The position numbers were made by a program, and so were the translations under genes. Under the pieces are notes generated by a model. That model was not told where the DNA came from. It saw only the letters and a program-made list of their open reading frames with translations, and did no database searches. From Propionispora hippei DSM 15287 (GTDB lineage Bacteria; Bacillota; Negativicutes; Propionisporales; Propionisporaceae), in NCBI RefSeq assembly GCF_900141835.1, contig NZ_FQZD01000007.1, positions 160,671-224,670 of the forward strand: DNA of 64,000 nucleotides, written 5' to 3'. Positions within the stretch are counted from its first letter, which is position 1. The number at the start of each line of letters is the position of its first letter. This document shows, piece after piece, positions 43,392 through 51,140 of the stretch.

Positions 43392-44231
43392 ATGGACACA
43401 GCAAAACAGGAAAAACGGTTAACTAAGAGTGATCTTTTCAATATGTTTATCCGGTCCAATTTTCATCAAGGGTCCTGGAATTTTGAACGCATGCAGGCTT
43501 TGGGCTATTGCTTCAGTATGGTGCCGATTATTAAGCGTTTATATCAGGGCGAAGACCGGGTGAAAGCATTAAAACGGCATCTTGAATTTTTTAATACCCA
43601 GCCTTTTGTTACGGCACCGATACTGGGAATTACGGCAGCCATGGAAGAAGAAAGAGCTAATGGTGCCGATATTGACGATGGCGCCATTAACGGGATCAAA
43701 GTGGGGCTTATGGGCCCGCTGGCCGGGGTCGGTGATCCGATCTTCTGGGGCACGCTGCGTCCGCTGGTAGCGGCGTTAGGTGCTTCGCTGGCACTGGGTG
43801 GCAGCATTGCCGGACCGATTCTTTTCTTCCTGCTGTTTAATATCGTCAGACTGGGTGTCCGCTGGTACGGCGTTGAATATGGCTATAAAAAAGGCACTGA
43901 TGTTGTAAAGGATATGGGCGGCAATCGTCTGCAAAAACTGACCGAATCGGCGGCCATCCTGGGGCTGTTTGTTCTGGGCGCGCTGGTATGCAAGTGGACG
44001 TCGGTTAATATTCCGCTGGTAGTTTCCACCATAACTATGCAGGACGGCAAAGTGGTAACCACGACGGTGCAGGACATTTTGAATCAATTGATGCCGGGTC
44101 TGATTCCGCTAATTCTTACTTTTATTTGTATGGATTTGCTGAAGAAGAAAATTAACGCCATTTGGATTATTTTTGGTTTGTTCGCCATTGGTATTATCGG
44201 CTATGGCTTTGGCATACTTTCCGTCAAATAG
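43392..44231 (+). CDS. PTS mannose/fructose/sorbose-family IID component
   Basis: A 279-residue membrane protein that pairs with IIC. The long cytoplasmic N-terminus carries the family signature FIRSNFHQGSWNFERMQALGYCFSM and FFNTQPFVTAPILGITAAMEE (read here as landmarks), then GLMGPLAGVGDPIFWGTLRP. Hydrophobic segments occupy the C-terminal part. AGGAGG lies upstream. It is the last gene of the operon and is followed by a perfect terminator. No catabolic enzymes are in the unit, so the sugar (mannose, fructose, sorbose, glucose) is open. Confidence 0.92.
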   Translation: MDTAKQEKRLTKSDLFNMFIRSNFHQGSWNFERMQALGYCFSMVPIIKRLYQGEDRVKALKRHLEFFNTQPFVTAPILGITAAMEEERANGADIDDGAINGIKVGLMGPLAGVGDPIFWGTLRPLVAALGASLALGGSIAGPILFFLLFNIVRLGVRWYGVEYGYKKGTDVVKDMGGNRLQKLTESAAILGLFVLGALVCKWTSVNIPLVVSTITMQDGKVVTTTVQDILNQLMPGLIPLILTFICMDLLKKKINAIWIIFGLFAIGIIGYGFGILSVK

Positions 44232-44257
44232 GCAATAGATCAAAAAATACGATAGGA

Positions 44258-44296
44258 AACCAAAAGAACAGCCGCTATCGGCTGTTCTTTTGGTTG
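44258..44296. terminator. Terminator of the mannose-type PTS operon
   Basis: A perfect 17-bp stem (44258-44274 with 44279-44295) with loop CTAT, flanked by A- and T-rich tracts. It lies 26 bases after the IID stop. Confidence 0.88.
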
Positions 44297-44311
44297 TTTG
44301 GATTTAAATAG

Positions 44312-44458
44312 CGGCGTTGTGGAAAACTGCAATTGCTTGAGTCTGCCTTGCGTATCGCCGTAATTACGCCGGTCTACGCAAAAGACTTCGGCAGCTTGCC
44401 CAAGCTGCTTGCCAAACAGGGAGCAGCCGGTGATATATTCGTGGTTTTACAACAGTAA
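44312..44458 (+). pseudogene. Open 48-codon fragment between two terminators, unrecognised
   Basis: In the 356-base gap after the PTS operon a frame after a stop at 44309 reads LRIAVITPVYAKDFGSLPKLLAKQGAAGDIFVVLQQ and ends at TAA 44456-44458. The composition is protein-like and looks like the tail of an enzyme, but there is no ribosome-binding site or proper start. I cannot name the parent gene. It may be a remnant or chance. Confidence 0.25.
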
Positions 44459-44471
44459 ACGTTACCTGAGT

Positions 44472-44519
44472 ATAAAAAAGAAGCTGGCAAGGACCTATGA
44501 AGGGTCTTTGCCGGCTTCT
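44472..44519 (-). terminator. Terminator of the dapF-like gene
   Basis: A 16-bp stem (44480-44495 with 44503-44518, one G-T pair) whose minus-strand 3' side runs into TTTTTTATACTC. It lies 68 bases after the stop at 44588. Confidence 0.75.
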
Positions 44520-44587
44520 TCGCTAACGTTTGAAAATAGTTGACAGAGCGTTGAAGTTCCGACGTGGGAAATGGCTGCTTAAGCCGG

Positions 44588-45436
44588 TTATGACCGGGAC
44601 AGTAGTGTTTCAGACAAGGTTCCCTGATAAACTGCAGTGACAGGGCCGGTCATATAAATGTCGCCGGCGGCGGTAATGGCGATGTGAAGGGTGCCGCCGG
44701 GCATGATGACGGTGACATTCCGGTCGATCAGGCCCAGCCGGTAAGCGGCGCTGGCGGCGGCGCAACTGCTGCTGCCCGAAGCCAGCGTATAGCCGGCGCC
44801 CCGCTCCCAAATTTCAATCTGAATGGTGCTGCGGTCAAGCACCTTTAAGAGCTGCAGGTTAATCCGGTTGGGGAACAGCGGATGGTTTTCGATAACCGGT
44901 CCGAGCTGTTCGGCCAGCTCCCGCGAGATATTTGGCAGTGGAATCACACAGTGTGGATTGCCTACCGAAAGACAGGTGATGGCGTAGGCACGGTCTAAAA
45001 CGGTGAGCGGTTCGGCGATTACCTCGCGGGCCGGGCCGGCTACCGGTATGGCTGTGCTGTTAAAGGTGGCGGCGCCCATATTTACCTTGATCAGGCTGGC
45101 GCGGGCATCGAGGATTTCGACACTGACCTTGCCGCCGGGCGTAAAAAGGTCAAAGGAACTGTCTTTTAGATAACCGGTGTCGAAGAGATAACGGGCAAAC
45201 ATCCGGATGCCGTTGCCGCTTTTCTCGGCTTCGCTGCCGTCAGGATTGAGTATCCGCAAGTGGATGCCGTTTTCCTGAAAGAACGGCCCGTACAGAATGC
45301 CGTCCGAGCCGATGCCGAAATGACGGTGGCATAAGAGACGGATGATCTCTGCGGTTAAGGACAGAGCAGTTTTGTTCGGGTCGAGAATAATATAGTCGTT
45401 GCCTAATGCGTGGTATTTATAAAAATCAACAGTCAT
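44588..45436 (-). CDS. DapF-fold epimerase homologue with both catalytic cysteines replaced by serine
   Basis: A 282-residue protein of the diaminopimelate epimerase fold, with FYKYHALGNDYIILDPN at the start and the two mirror-image halves. In true DapF (E. coli numbering) Cys73 in C-G-N-G and Cys217 in A-C-G-x-G are the acid-base pair. Here the first site reads NPDGSEAEKSGNGIR (Ser73) and the second WERGAGYTLASGSSSCAA (Ser220). The codons are AGC and TCG, so single-base misreads of both are unlikely. Other substrate-binding residues look kept. It may act on a different amino acid by another mechanism or be non-catalytic. AGGAGG precedes the ATG. Confidence 0.8.
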   Translation of the reverse strand: MTVDFYKYHALGNDYIILDPNKTALSLTAEIIRLLCHRHFGIGSDGILYGPFFQENGIHLRILNPDGSEAEKSGNGIRMFARYLFDTGYLKDSSFDLFTPGGKVSVEILDARASLIKVNMGAATFNSTAIPVAGPAREVIAEPLTVLDRAYAITCLSVGNPHCVIPLPNISRELAEQLGPVIENHPLFPNRINLQLLKVLDRSTIQIEIWERGAGYTLASGSSSCAAASAAYRLGLIDRNVTVIMPGGTLHIAITAAGDIYMTGPVTAVYQGTLSETLLSRS

Positions 45437-45689
45437 GAATCATTCCTCCTGGCTGGGAGCTGCCTGCGCCTTATGTAGCCGGAAACTCCTGCGGTAATCA
45501 GGCAAATGCCGTAAATAACAAGCTGTCCCGGAGGTTGGTCGTCTCCGGGATTGCGCGGGGTGGGAACGGTTGATTCCCTCAAGCTTGTTATTGCTAGCTT
45601 TAGTATAACAAGAGAGAACGGAAAAAACATTGCATAAACTGCGGGAAAGGTGGTAAATACTGCTGTGGCGAATAGTAAGGGAAATACTG

Positions 45690-46658
45690 ATGAAGAGCGG
45701 TGAGCGAACCAGCATGGACAGTGAAACTCGATTTTCTCCGGCGAAGCGGGGTTACCTCCTGCAGGAGGTCAGCTTTTTTAATTTATCGGACAACAAAAAG
45801 CTGCAGATTGAATCGCACTATCATGATTTTCATAAAGTAATTATCTTTTTATCAGGGAAAGTCACCTATTGTGTGGAAGGGATCGCCTATCCGCTAAAGC
45901 CCTGGGATGTGGTGCTGGTCCACCAGGACAGTGTGCACAACCCGGTGATTGACCCTGCCTTGCCATACCGGCGCATGGTGCTGTGGCTTAAACCGTCCTT
46001 TTTGCAAAGCGGCGGTGTAGCCGGTGATGATTTGCTGACCTGCTTTAGCCTGGCGCAGCAGAATAAAAATCATGTGCTCCGGATGACCCAGGATATGCTG
46101 CCGGTGATCAAGGGCCTGGTGGGACAGATCGACGAGACCTGTGGCAACAGGCAGTTTGGCGATACTATTTTGCGCAACGCACTGCTCCTGCAGTTGCTGG
46201 TGCATATCAACAGGCTGATGCTGTCGCGGCAGGACGGTATTACACCGGCCGGCGTTCAGCAAGATGAAAGTATCAGTGAGGTGCTGCGCCATATCGACAA
46301 GCATCTGGCCGAGGATTTGTCTGTTGAAAAGCTGGCGGCGGAATTCTTCTTGAGCAAATATCACTTTATGCGTAAATTTAAGCAGCACACCGGCTATAGC
46401 GTGCACAGCTATGTTCTGCAGAAACGGCTGATCAGTGCCGGCCGGCTGATCCGGGAGGGGAACCCGGTTATGTTAGCTTGCCTGGAAAGCGGTTTTAGCG
46501 ATTATTCCAACTTTACCCGGTCCTTTAAAAAGGTGTACGGTCTTTCGCCAAGGAAATATCAGGGATTGGCGCAACAAAACAATACCCTGTTGCCGGAGCA
46601 AGGAGCGTTACAGCTCCAGAATGGAAACGATGCCAAGCAGTATGATGAGCACTCCTGA
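45690..46658 (+). CDS. AraC-family transcriptional regulator with cupin sensor
   Basis: A 322-residue regulator. The N-terminal cupin domain contains IESHYHDFHKVIIFLSGK and PLKPWDVVLVHQDSVHNP. The C-terminal AraC domain has two helix-turn-helix units, LSVEKLAAEFFLSKYHFMRKFKQHTG and MLACLESGFSDYSNFTRSFKKVYGLSPRKY. AAGGGA precedes ATG 45690 at a workable distance. Its last 51 bases overlap the end of the convergent LysE gene. It may regulate that exporter or the dapF-like gene; the effector is unknown. Confidence 0.85.
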   Translation: MKSGERTSMDSETRFSPAKRGYLLQEVSFFNLSDNKKLQIESHYHDFHKVIIFLSGKVTYCVEGIAYPLKPWDVVLVHQDSVHNPVIDPALPYRRMVLWLKPSFLQSGGVAGDDLLTCFSLAQQNKNHVLRMTQDMLPVIKGLVGQIDETCGNRQFGDTILRNALLLQLLVHINRLMLSRQDGITPAGVQQDESISEVLRHIDKHLAEDLSVEKLAAEFFLSKYHFMRKFKQHTGYSVHSYVLQKRLISAGRLIREGNPVMLACLESGFSDYSNFTRSFKKVYGLSPRKYQGLAQQNNTLLPEQGALQLQNGNDAKQYDEHS

Positions 46659-47222
46659 CAGCCGGTTGATTTTGATAATGACCTTGTCGGTTATCCGGTT
46701 GCGGAAGCAAGCGACCAAACCGGTCAGCGTGAGCCACCATAACGCCGAGCCGGTAAAGACTGCCAGCGCGACCAGGACGGTTGCTGTCAGACTGGTGATT
46801 CTACCGGCGATGCCTAGCGTCGAAAAGACGGCTAAAAAGGCAAAGATGGTAAAGGGGTTGGTTAAGGTCAGGACAAAGACTTTGCCCACCAGACGCAGCA
46901 GGCTGTGGGGGGAAGGACGGGCTTCCTCGCGGCAGGGCGCCGCACTCTGGAAGGTCCGGTAGCCTAAATAGATGATCAATAGCCCGCCAACCCAGCGCAG
47001 CAATGAGACATGGCGGAGGATGAAATCGGTAAACACGTGAAGGCCGGCGGCTGCGATATAGGCAAAGAGCGCATCGGCCAGGGCGGCGCCCAGTCCGGCA
47101 GCCAGTCCGCTCAGACGGCCTTCGCTGAGCGTTCGTTTCAGGCAGATCAGGTTGACAGGACCGATGGGCGCGGCCAGCAAAAAGCCGCTGAGCAGGCATT
47201 TTAGAAACAGTAGGGAATGCAT
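46608..47222 (-). CDS. LysE-family amino-acid exporter
   Basis: A 204-residue inner-membrane protein with about six helices, of the LysE/RhtB family that exports amino acids or related metabolites. The N-terminus FLKCLLSGFLLAAPIGPVNLICLKRTLSEG matches the family pattern (the API-GPVN stretch), and LTNPFTIFAFLAVFSTLG is the second family landmark. GGAGG precedes the ATG. It converges with and overlaps the AraC gene by 51 bases. Substrate unknown. Confidence 0.88.
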   Translation of the reverse strand: MHSLLFLKCLLSGFLLAAPIGPVNLICLKRTLSEGRLSGLAAGLGAALADALFAYIAAAGLHVFTDFILRHVSLLRWVGGLLIIYLGYRTFQSAAPCREEARPSPHSLLRLVGKVFVLTLTNPFTIFAFLAVFSTLGIAGRITSLTATVLVALAVFTGSALWWLTLTGLVACFRNRITDKVIIKINRLSGVLIILLGIVSILEL

Positions 47223-47358
47223 AGGGGTTTGCCTCCTAAAGACTCTGCAAAAGGATTCCTGCAGACCGGTTATGGTAATAGCCCTCGCCGCGTATAAGGA
47301 GAGGCGGAGGGGATATAACTATAGAGGAAATCAAACGGGGACTACAGGAGAGAAGCTG

Positions 47359-48687
47359 ATGATTGCTGAAGTAATTGACAGAACGCTGCGCCGTTTCGAG
47401 GATCAAAATTGCCGGCCGGCGGCGGTCAAACGGGCCGGGGCCTTTTTTAAACATACCGTGGAGCAGGGACTTAGGCCCGGCTTTATTGACGCGGTCCAGG
47501 AATTGCGGCTGCGTCATATCCTGCAATATGTGCAGGAGCGGTCGCCTTTTTACCGGCGCTTATTTAAAGAATATGCCATTAAGGCGGAAACCATACGGAC
47601 GGTCGCTGATTTAGCGCAGATCCCCTTTACGACGGCAGCGGATATCCGGCAATGGCAGGATTTTCTTTGCGTGCCGGAGGACCGGCTTTCTGCTGTTTTT
47701 ACCACCTCCGGTACAACGGGGGAGCCTAAGCGGGTCTATTATACTTTCCGGGAAATGCAGGCCTTATCCAACTTGTATGGCATGACAATCCGGATGGTCC
47801 ACAGCGGCAGGCTGGTGGCGCTGATTGCTTTGCCAATTGGGCACGGGCTGTGGATTGGCGGAGCCAGCGTGCAGCGTGCCGTAGAGCGGGCGGGTGGACT
47901 GCCGTTGATGGTGGGAGCTGACAATCCTGCTGAGACGGTGACCTGGCTGAAGCGTTTTTCACCGGATATGATTTTTTCCTCTCCGTCTTATCTGACTGCC
48001 GTTACCCGGGAAGCGCAGCAGATAGGGTACCGGAAGCCGGTCGGTAAAATTGCTCTCGTCGGGGAACGGCTGACGGCGGAGCATAAGGCTTTTTTTCAGG
48101 AATACTGGGGGGCGGCCGTGTTTGATATTTACGGCTCCACCGAGATTGGCAGCGCTCAAACCATTTCTTTGCCGGGCTGTCAGGCTTTTCATATTAACGA
48201 TTTGCATCTGGTAACGGAAATTATTGATCCTGCCACAGGGCAGCCGGCTCAGGAAGGCGAGCTGGTATTTACCACGTTGCGGCGGGACGGAATGCCCTTT
48301 ATCCGCTACCGGTCGGGCGACCGGGGGAGCTGGGCTGCCTGCCCGTGCTGGCTGCCGCTAAGGGCCGTCCATATCGGGGGACGAACCGACGATATGATTG
48401 TAGCCGGCGATATGAACCTCTATGGGCGGGTTATCGCCGATGCTGTCGGTAAAGTTCCTAAAACTACCGGCCGCATATTGGTAAGGGTGGAAAAAGCGGG
48501 TCTTGTTGATCAACTGACGGTACAGGTGGAAGGACAGCCTGATGAAATTTTGGTACGAGCCGCTTTGCAGAAGGCCTATCCTGAATTGGCGGTAAATATG
48601 AAAAATGGAAATCTACAGTTAGTTATTGAACCTATATCCAGTCTTGGTCAACAAATTAAGGATATCAGAGTCAGGGATTTGCGCTGA
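47359..48687 (+). CDS. PaaK-like adenylate-forming enzyme (phenylacetate-CoA ligase family)
   Basis: A 442-residue member of the ANL superfamily that activates carboxylic acids as acyl-AMP. ATG 47359 (AGGAG 8 bases upstream) is chosen; the longer frame runs into the lysE start. The phosphate loop FTTSGTTGEPKRVYYT is near residue 116, DIYGSTEIGSAQ near 258, and LRRDGMPFIRYRSGDRG with the expected Asp near 320. This layout is that of PaaK/CoF-synthetase-like proteins. It sits alone, between lysE (divergent) and a terminator, so the acid is not predictable. Confidence 0.8.
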   Translation: MIAEVIDRTLRRFEDQNCRPAAVKRAGAFFKHTVEQGLRPGFIDAVQELRLRHILQYVQERSPFYRRLFKEYAIKAETIRTVADLAQIPFTTAADIRQWQDFLCVPEDRLSAVFTTSGTTGEPKRVYYTFREMQALSNLYGMTIRMVHSGRLVALIALPIGHGLWIGGASVQRAVERAGGLPLMVGADNPAETVTWLKRFSPDMIFSSPSYLTAVTREAQQIGYRKPVGKIALVGERLTAEHKAFFQEYWGAAVFDIYGSTEIGSAQTISLPGCQAFHINDLHLVTEIIDPATGQPAQEGELVFTTLRRDGMPFIRYRSGDRGSWAACPCWLPLRAVHIGGRTDDMIVAGDMNLYGRVIADAVGKVPKTTGRILVRVEKAGLVDQLTVQVEGQPDEILVRAALQKAYPELAVNMKNGNLQLVIEPISSLGQQIKDIRVRDLR

Positions 48688-48775
48688 GTTGCTGCGCTGC
48701 ATGCATTATGCCGTGAAAGCCACATGTCTTTCCGGAAAATTCTTTTGGATAAGTTTCGATTAATGTTCATAAAGG

Positions 48776-48818
48776 GAGCAATTTTGAGGGATATGTCCTT
48801 AAAATTGCTCTTTTTTCC
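48776..48818 (+). terminator. Terminator after the PaaK-like gene
   Basis: GAGCAATTTT pairs with AAAATTGCTC around a GAGGGATATGTCCTT loop, followed by TTTTTT. It lies about 90 bases after the stop. Confidence 0.85.
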
Positions 48819-48867
48819 GCCTGGCAATGTATTTTCTTCATCATAGGCCTTTTTCCTATATCTTTGA

Positions 48868-48896
48868 TTGAAGATTTCGGTTCCAGCTTTTATAAT
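48868..48896 (+). promoter_or_regulatory. Promoter of the SBP-GTPase-ATPase cassette
   Basis: TTGAAG and TATAAT are 17 bases apart and followed by an untranslated leader of about 280 bases to the first gene at 49190. The -10 is the consensus hexamer. Confidence 0.7.
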
Positions 48897-48902
48897 GAAA
48901 AT

Positions 48903-49108
48903 ATTAGTAAGAAAATTATTGGCTTATACAGGAAGTTATGCCGTTTTTTCGGATAGAATGTCCTTTGAAGAGTAATTTGCCCGGCACAGGCTATGCTGGG
49001 ATATTGTAAGCAGGGAAATTCCAACAAACAGAATCTTCGTGGATCTTATTGACGCAATATTAAATTTATAGTAGTATGAGGGTAAATTAAATATCTATGA
49101 CAATGTAG
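48903..49108 (+). ncRNA. Structured leader of the cassette with antiterminator arm (switch candidate)
   Basis: The leader contains a hairpin CCCGGCA...TGCTGGG (about 48980-49000) nested in AATTT...AAATT. TCTTCGTGGAT at 49034-49044 can pair with ATCCACAAAGA at 49114-49124 (10 of 11), which is the left arm of the downstream terminator. The two pairings exclude each other, as in riboswitch or protein-controlled attenuation. I recognised no known riboswitch class. Boundaries are approximate. Confidence 0.5.
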
Positions 49109-49152
49109 AGTCAATCCACAAAGATGATGTTCTTTGTCGGTTGACTTTTTTC
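49109..49152 (+). terminator. Attenuator terminator before the cassette
   Basis: AGTCAATCCACAAAG (49109-49123) pairs with CTTTGTCGGTTGACT (49132-49146) at 13 of 15 positions, followed by TTTTTT. It lies between the promoter and the first gene, so it can only act as an attenuator of that operon. Confidence 0.75.
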
Positions 49153-49189
49153 ATATACTCCTATAATTGGGAGGCTGGAGGTGTTCTTG

Positions 49190-50422
49190 GTGCAAAATAA
49201 CTTACTTGATTCCACGATTTATGATATTGTGTCGGCCTATCCGGCGACCCGGGAGATATTTATTCAGAATGGATTTGCTCCTTTTGCCGAAGACAGGGTG
49301 CTCAGGCAGTGGGGTTCTTTGCTAAAACTAAGGACAGCCTTGCAGGCAAAGCGGATACAGGAAAGTTGGTTTCTTTCCTTACTGCAGGATGTTGTCGGGA
49401 GAGCCGGCCAGTCGGGGAAAATAAGTCAAAACAGACTTTGCGAACGGCTGCATTTGCTGGCGCTGTTGCCGTGCCCGCTTAAAGTGCCGATAGAAACCGA
49501 ATTAACACAAGTCATGGAACGGATGGAGGCAAATAGGGGGAACCCCTTACAGGTTTGCATTGAATCAAATGCCGACCATTCTATTAAGTTTCTGGATTAT
49601 GTTAAATTTTTTACCGAACCGGACGAATTGCCCGATATTATTTTGCTTACGGGGTTTCATTTTTTGCTGCGAAGCTTTGTCGAACGTTTTGTTGAAACGG
49701 GGATTTTTACTGCCGTGCCCAATCAGGCAGTTAATATGCGAATAACCGGGTCGGAACTGGTCGATCCTGACGGGCACTTTTCTGTCATTGCGGCCAATGC
49801 GCTCGTTATGGTAGCAGACCGCAGGCGGCTGGGACAGACCCCGGTCCCGAAGCGTTGGGGTGATCTGCTTAAACCGGAATATGCCGGTAAAGTCGTCATA
49901 AGGGGGCACCGGGAAACTTTCTGCGATATTGTTCAATTGAATTATTATAAGGATTACGGACCGGAGGGCCTTGCCAAGCTGGCGGCAGCCGTTCGCTACG
50001 GTCTCCATCCTGCCGAAATGGTAAAAGAGTTAACGAGCCGATCGGCGAAGGTTCCGCCGGTTCATGTTATGCCCTACTTTTTTGCCCGGACACTGGCAGA
50101 CAGTCCCCATCTGGAACTTGTCTGGCCGGAGGAGGGGGCTTTAGCCTATCCTATTCTTGTTTTGGTTAAGCGGGAAAAAATGAAAGAATTGCAGGAGCTG
50201 ACCGAATTTCTCACAGGTCCCCGGGTTGCCCGTATTTGTGCCGCTGCCTCGTTTCCCGCCGTGCATCCGGAAGGCGATTGGGCCGTTCCGCCGGGCGGAC
50301 GTCTAAAATGGCTTGGCTGGGATTTTGTTAAGAAGCATGATATGGAAAACCTGATTGAACGGCTGAATGCTGATTTCCTCCGGACCCGTCAAGCCGGGGA
50401 GCGGGAGGGAGGTAAACAATGA
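49190..50422 (+). CDS. DUF1858-like domain fused to an extracellular-type substrate-binding domain, no signal peptide
   Basis: A 410-residue protein. GTG 49190 is best placed (GGAGGTG 7 bases upstream). Residues 1-60 resemble the DUF1858/ScdA-N helical module (STIYDIVSAYPATREIFIQNGF). From about residue 90 a two-lobed domain of the iron/sulfate-binding-protein type follows (PLQVCIESNADHSIKFLDYV, SVIAANALVMVADRRRL, PKRWGDLLKPEYAGKVVI, EGALAYPILVLVKREKM). There is no signal peptide or lipobox, so the solute-binding domain should be cytoplasmic, which is unusual. It overlaps the GTPase gene by ATGA. Function unknown; metal or oxyanion handling inside the cell is an inference. Confidence 0.7.
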   Translation: MQNNLLDSTIYDIVSAYPATREIFIQNGFAPFAEDRVLRQWGSLLKLRTALQAKRIQESWFLSLLQDVVGRAGQSGKISQNRLCERLHLLALLPCPLKVPIETELTQVMERMEANRGNPLQVCIESNADHSIKFLDYVKFFTEPDELPDIILLTGFHFLLRSFVERFVETGIFTAVPNQAVNMRITGSELVDPDGHFSVIAANALVMVADRRRLGQTPVPKRWGDLLKPEYAGKVVIRGHRETFCDIVQLNYYKDYGPEGLAKLAAAVRYGLHPAEMVKELTSRSAKVPPVHVMPYFFARTLADSPHLELVWPEEGALAYPILVLVKREKMKELQELTEFLTGPRVARICAAASFPAVHPEGDWAVPPGGRLKWLGWDFVKKHDMENLIERLNADFLRTRQAGEREGGKQ

Positions 50423-51102
50423 AGCTGATTACTGTAGCCGGTCCGCCGGCTGCCGGCAAAACATCGGTCATTATCAAGGTGGCCGGCGCTCTCCAGGCCG
50501 CCGGTAAAACGGTGGGGGTCATTAAATTTGATTGTCTTTCCACTCAGGATAAGGAGTTATATGATAAAAAGAACATACCGGTAAAAATCGGGTTATCGGG
50601 CAACCTTTGCCCTGATCACTTTTTTGCAATCAACATAGAAGATGCTTTCGCCTGGGGTCAGGGACAGGGTTTTGAGTTTTTAATCAGTGAAAGCGCCGGG
50701 TTATGCAACCGGTGTGCTCCTCATATCCGGGGCGTTACGGCGGTTTGTATCATTGATAATCTCAGCGGCATTCATACGCCGCAGAAGGTCGGCCCCATGT
50801 TAAAGCTTGCGGATATGATCATCATCACCAAGGGTGACATTGTTTCCCAGGCAGAACGGGAGGTTTTTGCTTTCCGGGTTAGGCAGGTTAATCCGGGAGC
50901 GGTGATTTTGCCTGTAAACGGTTTAACCGGGCAGGGCGCTTATGAGGCCGGTACGTTTTGGAATAAGGCGGAAGACCGGGATACGTTGTCCGGCTGCCGT
51001 TTGCGTTTTTCCCTGCCGGCAGCAACCTGCTCTTATTGTTTGGGCCAAACCCAAATCGGCGACAATTATCAAATGGGCAATGTGCGGAAGATGGTCTGGT
51101 AA
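50419..51102 (+). CDS. HypB/UreG-like P-loop GTPase with CxxC motifs
   Basis: A 227-residue cytoplasmic NTPase of the SIMIBI class (HypB, UreG, CooC relatives), which often serve in metal delivery to enzymes. The P-loop GPPAAGKTS is at residues 8-16, the G3-like ESAGLC at 91-96, and TKGD at 137-140 gives guanine recognition. Metal-ligand candidates are unusual: CPDH at 64-67, CNRC at 96-99 and CSYC at 204-207. Its start overlaps the stop of the DUF1858-substrate-binding gene. It is the middle gene of the three-gene cassette. Confidence 0.75.
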   Translation: MKLITVAGPPAAGKTSVIIKVAGALQAAGKTVGVIKFDCLSTQDKELYDKKNIPVKIGLSGNLCPDHFFAINIEDAFAWGQGQGFEFLISESAGLCNRCAPHIRGVTAVCIIDNLSGIHTPQKVGPMLKLADMIIITKGDIVSQAEREVFAFRVRQVNPGAVILPVNGLTGQGAYEAGTFWNKAEDRDTLSGCRLRFSLPAATCSYCLGQTQIGDNYQMGNVRKMVW

Positions 51103-51140
51103 CGTTAGCCGGTGCCAAACGCGAGGGGAGGGCATGAAGG

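Noticed and set aside
44588..45436. Naming the gene dapF
   Set aside because: Both catalytic cysteines are serine, so diaminopimelate epimerase activity cannot be assumed.
49021..49152. Molybdenum-cofactor, c-di-GMP or NiCo riboswitch before the three-gene cassette
   Set aside because: The conserved cores I know for these classes are not present, so the leader is left as an unassigned switch candidate.
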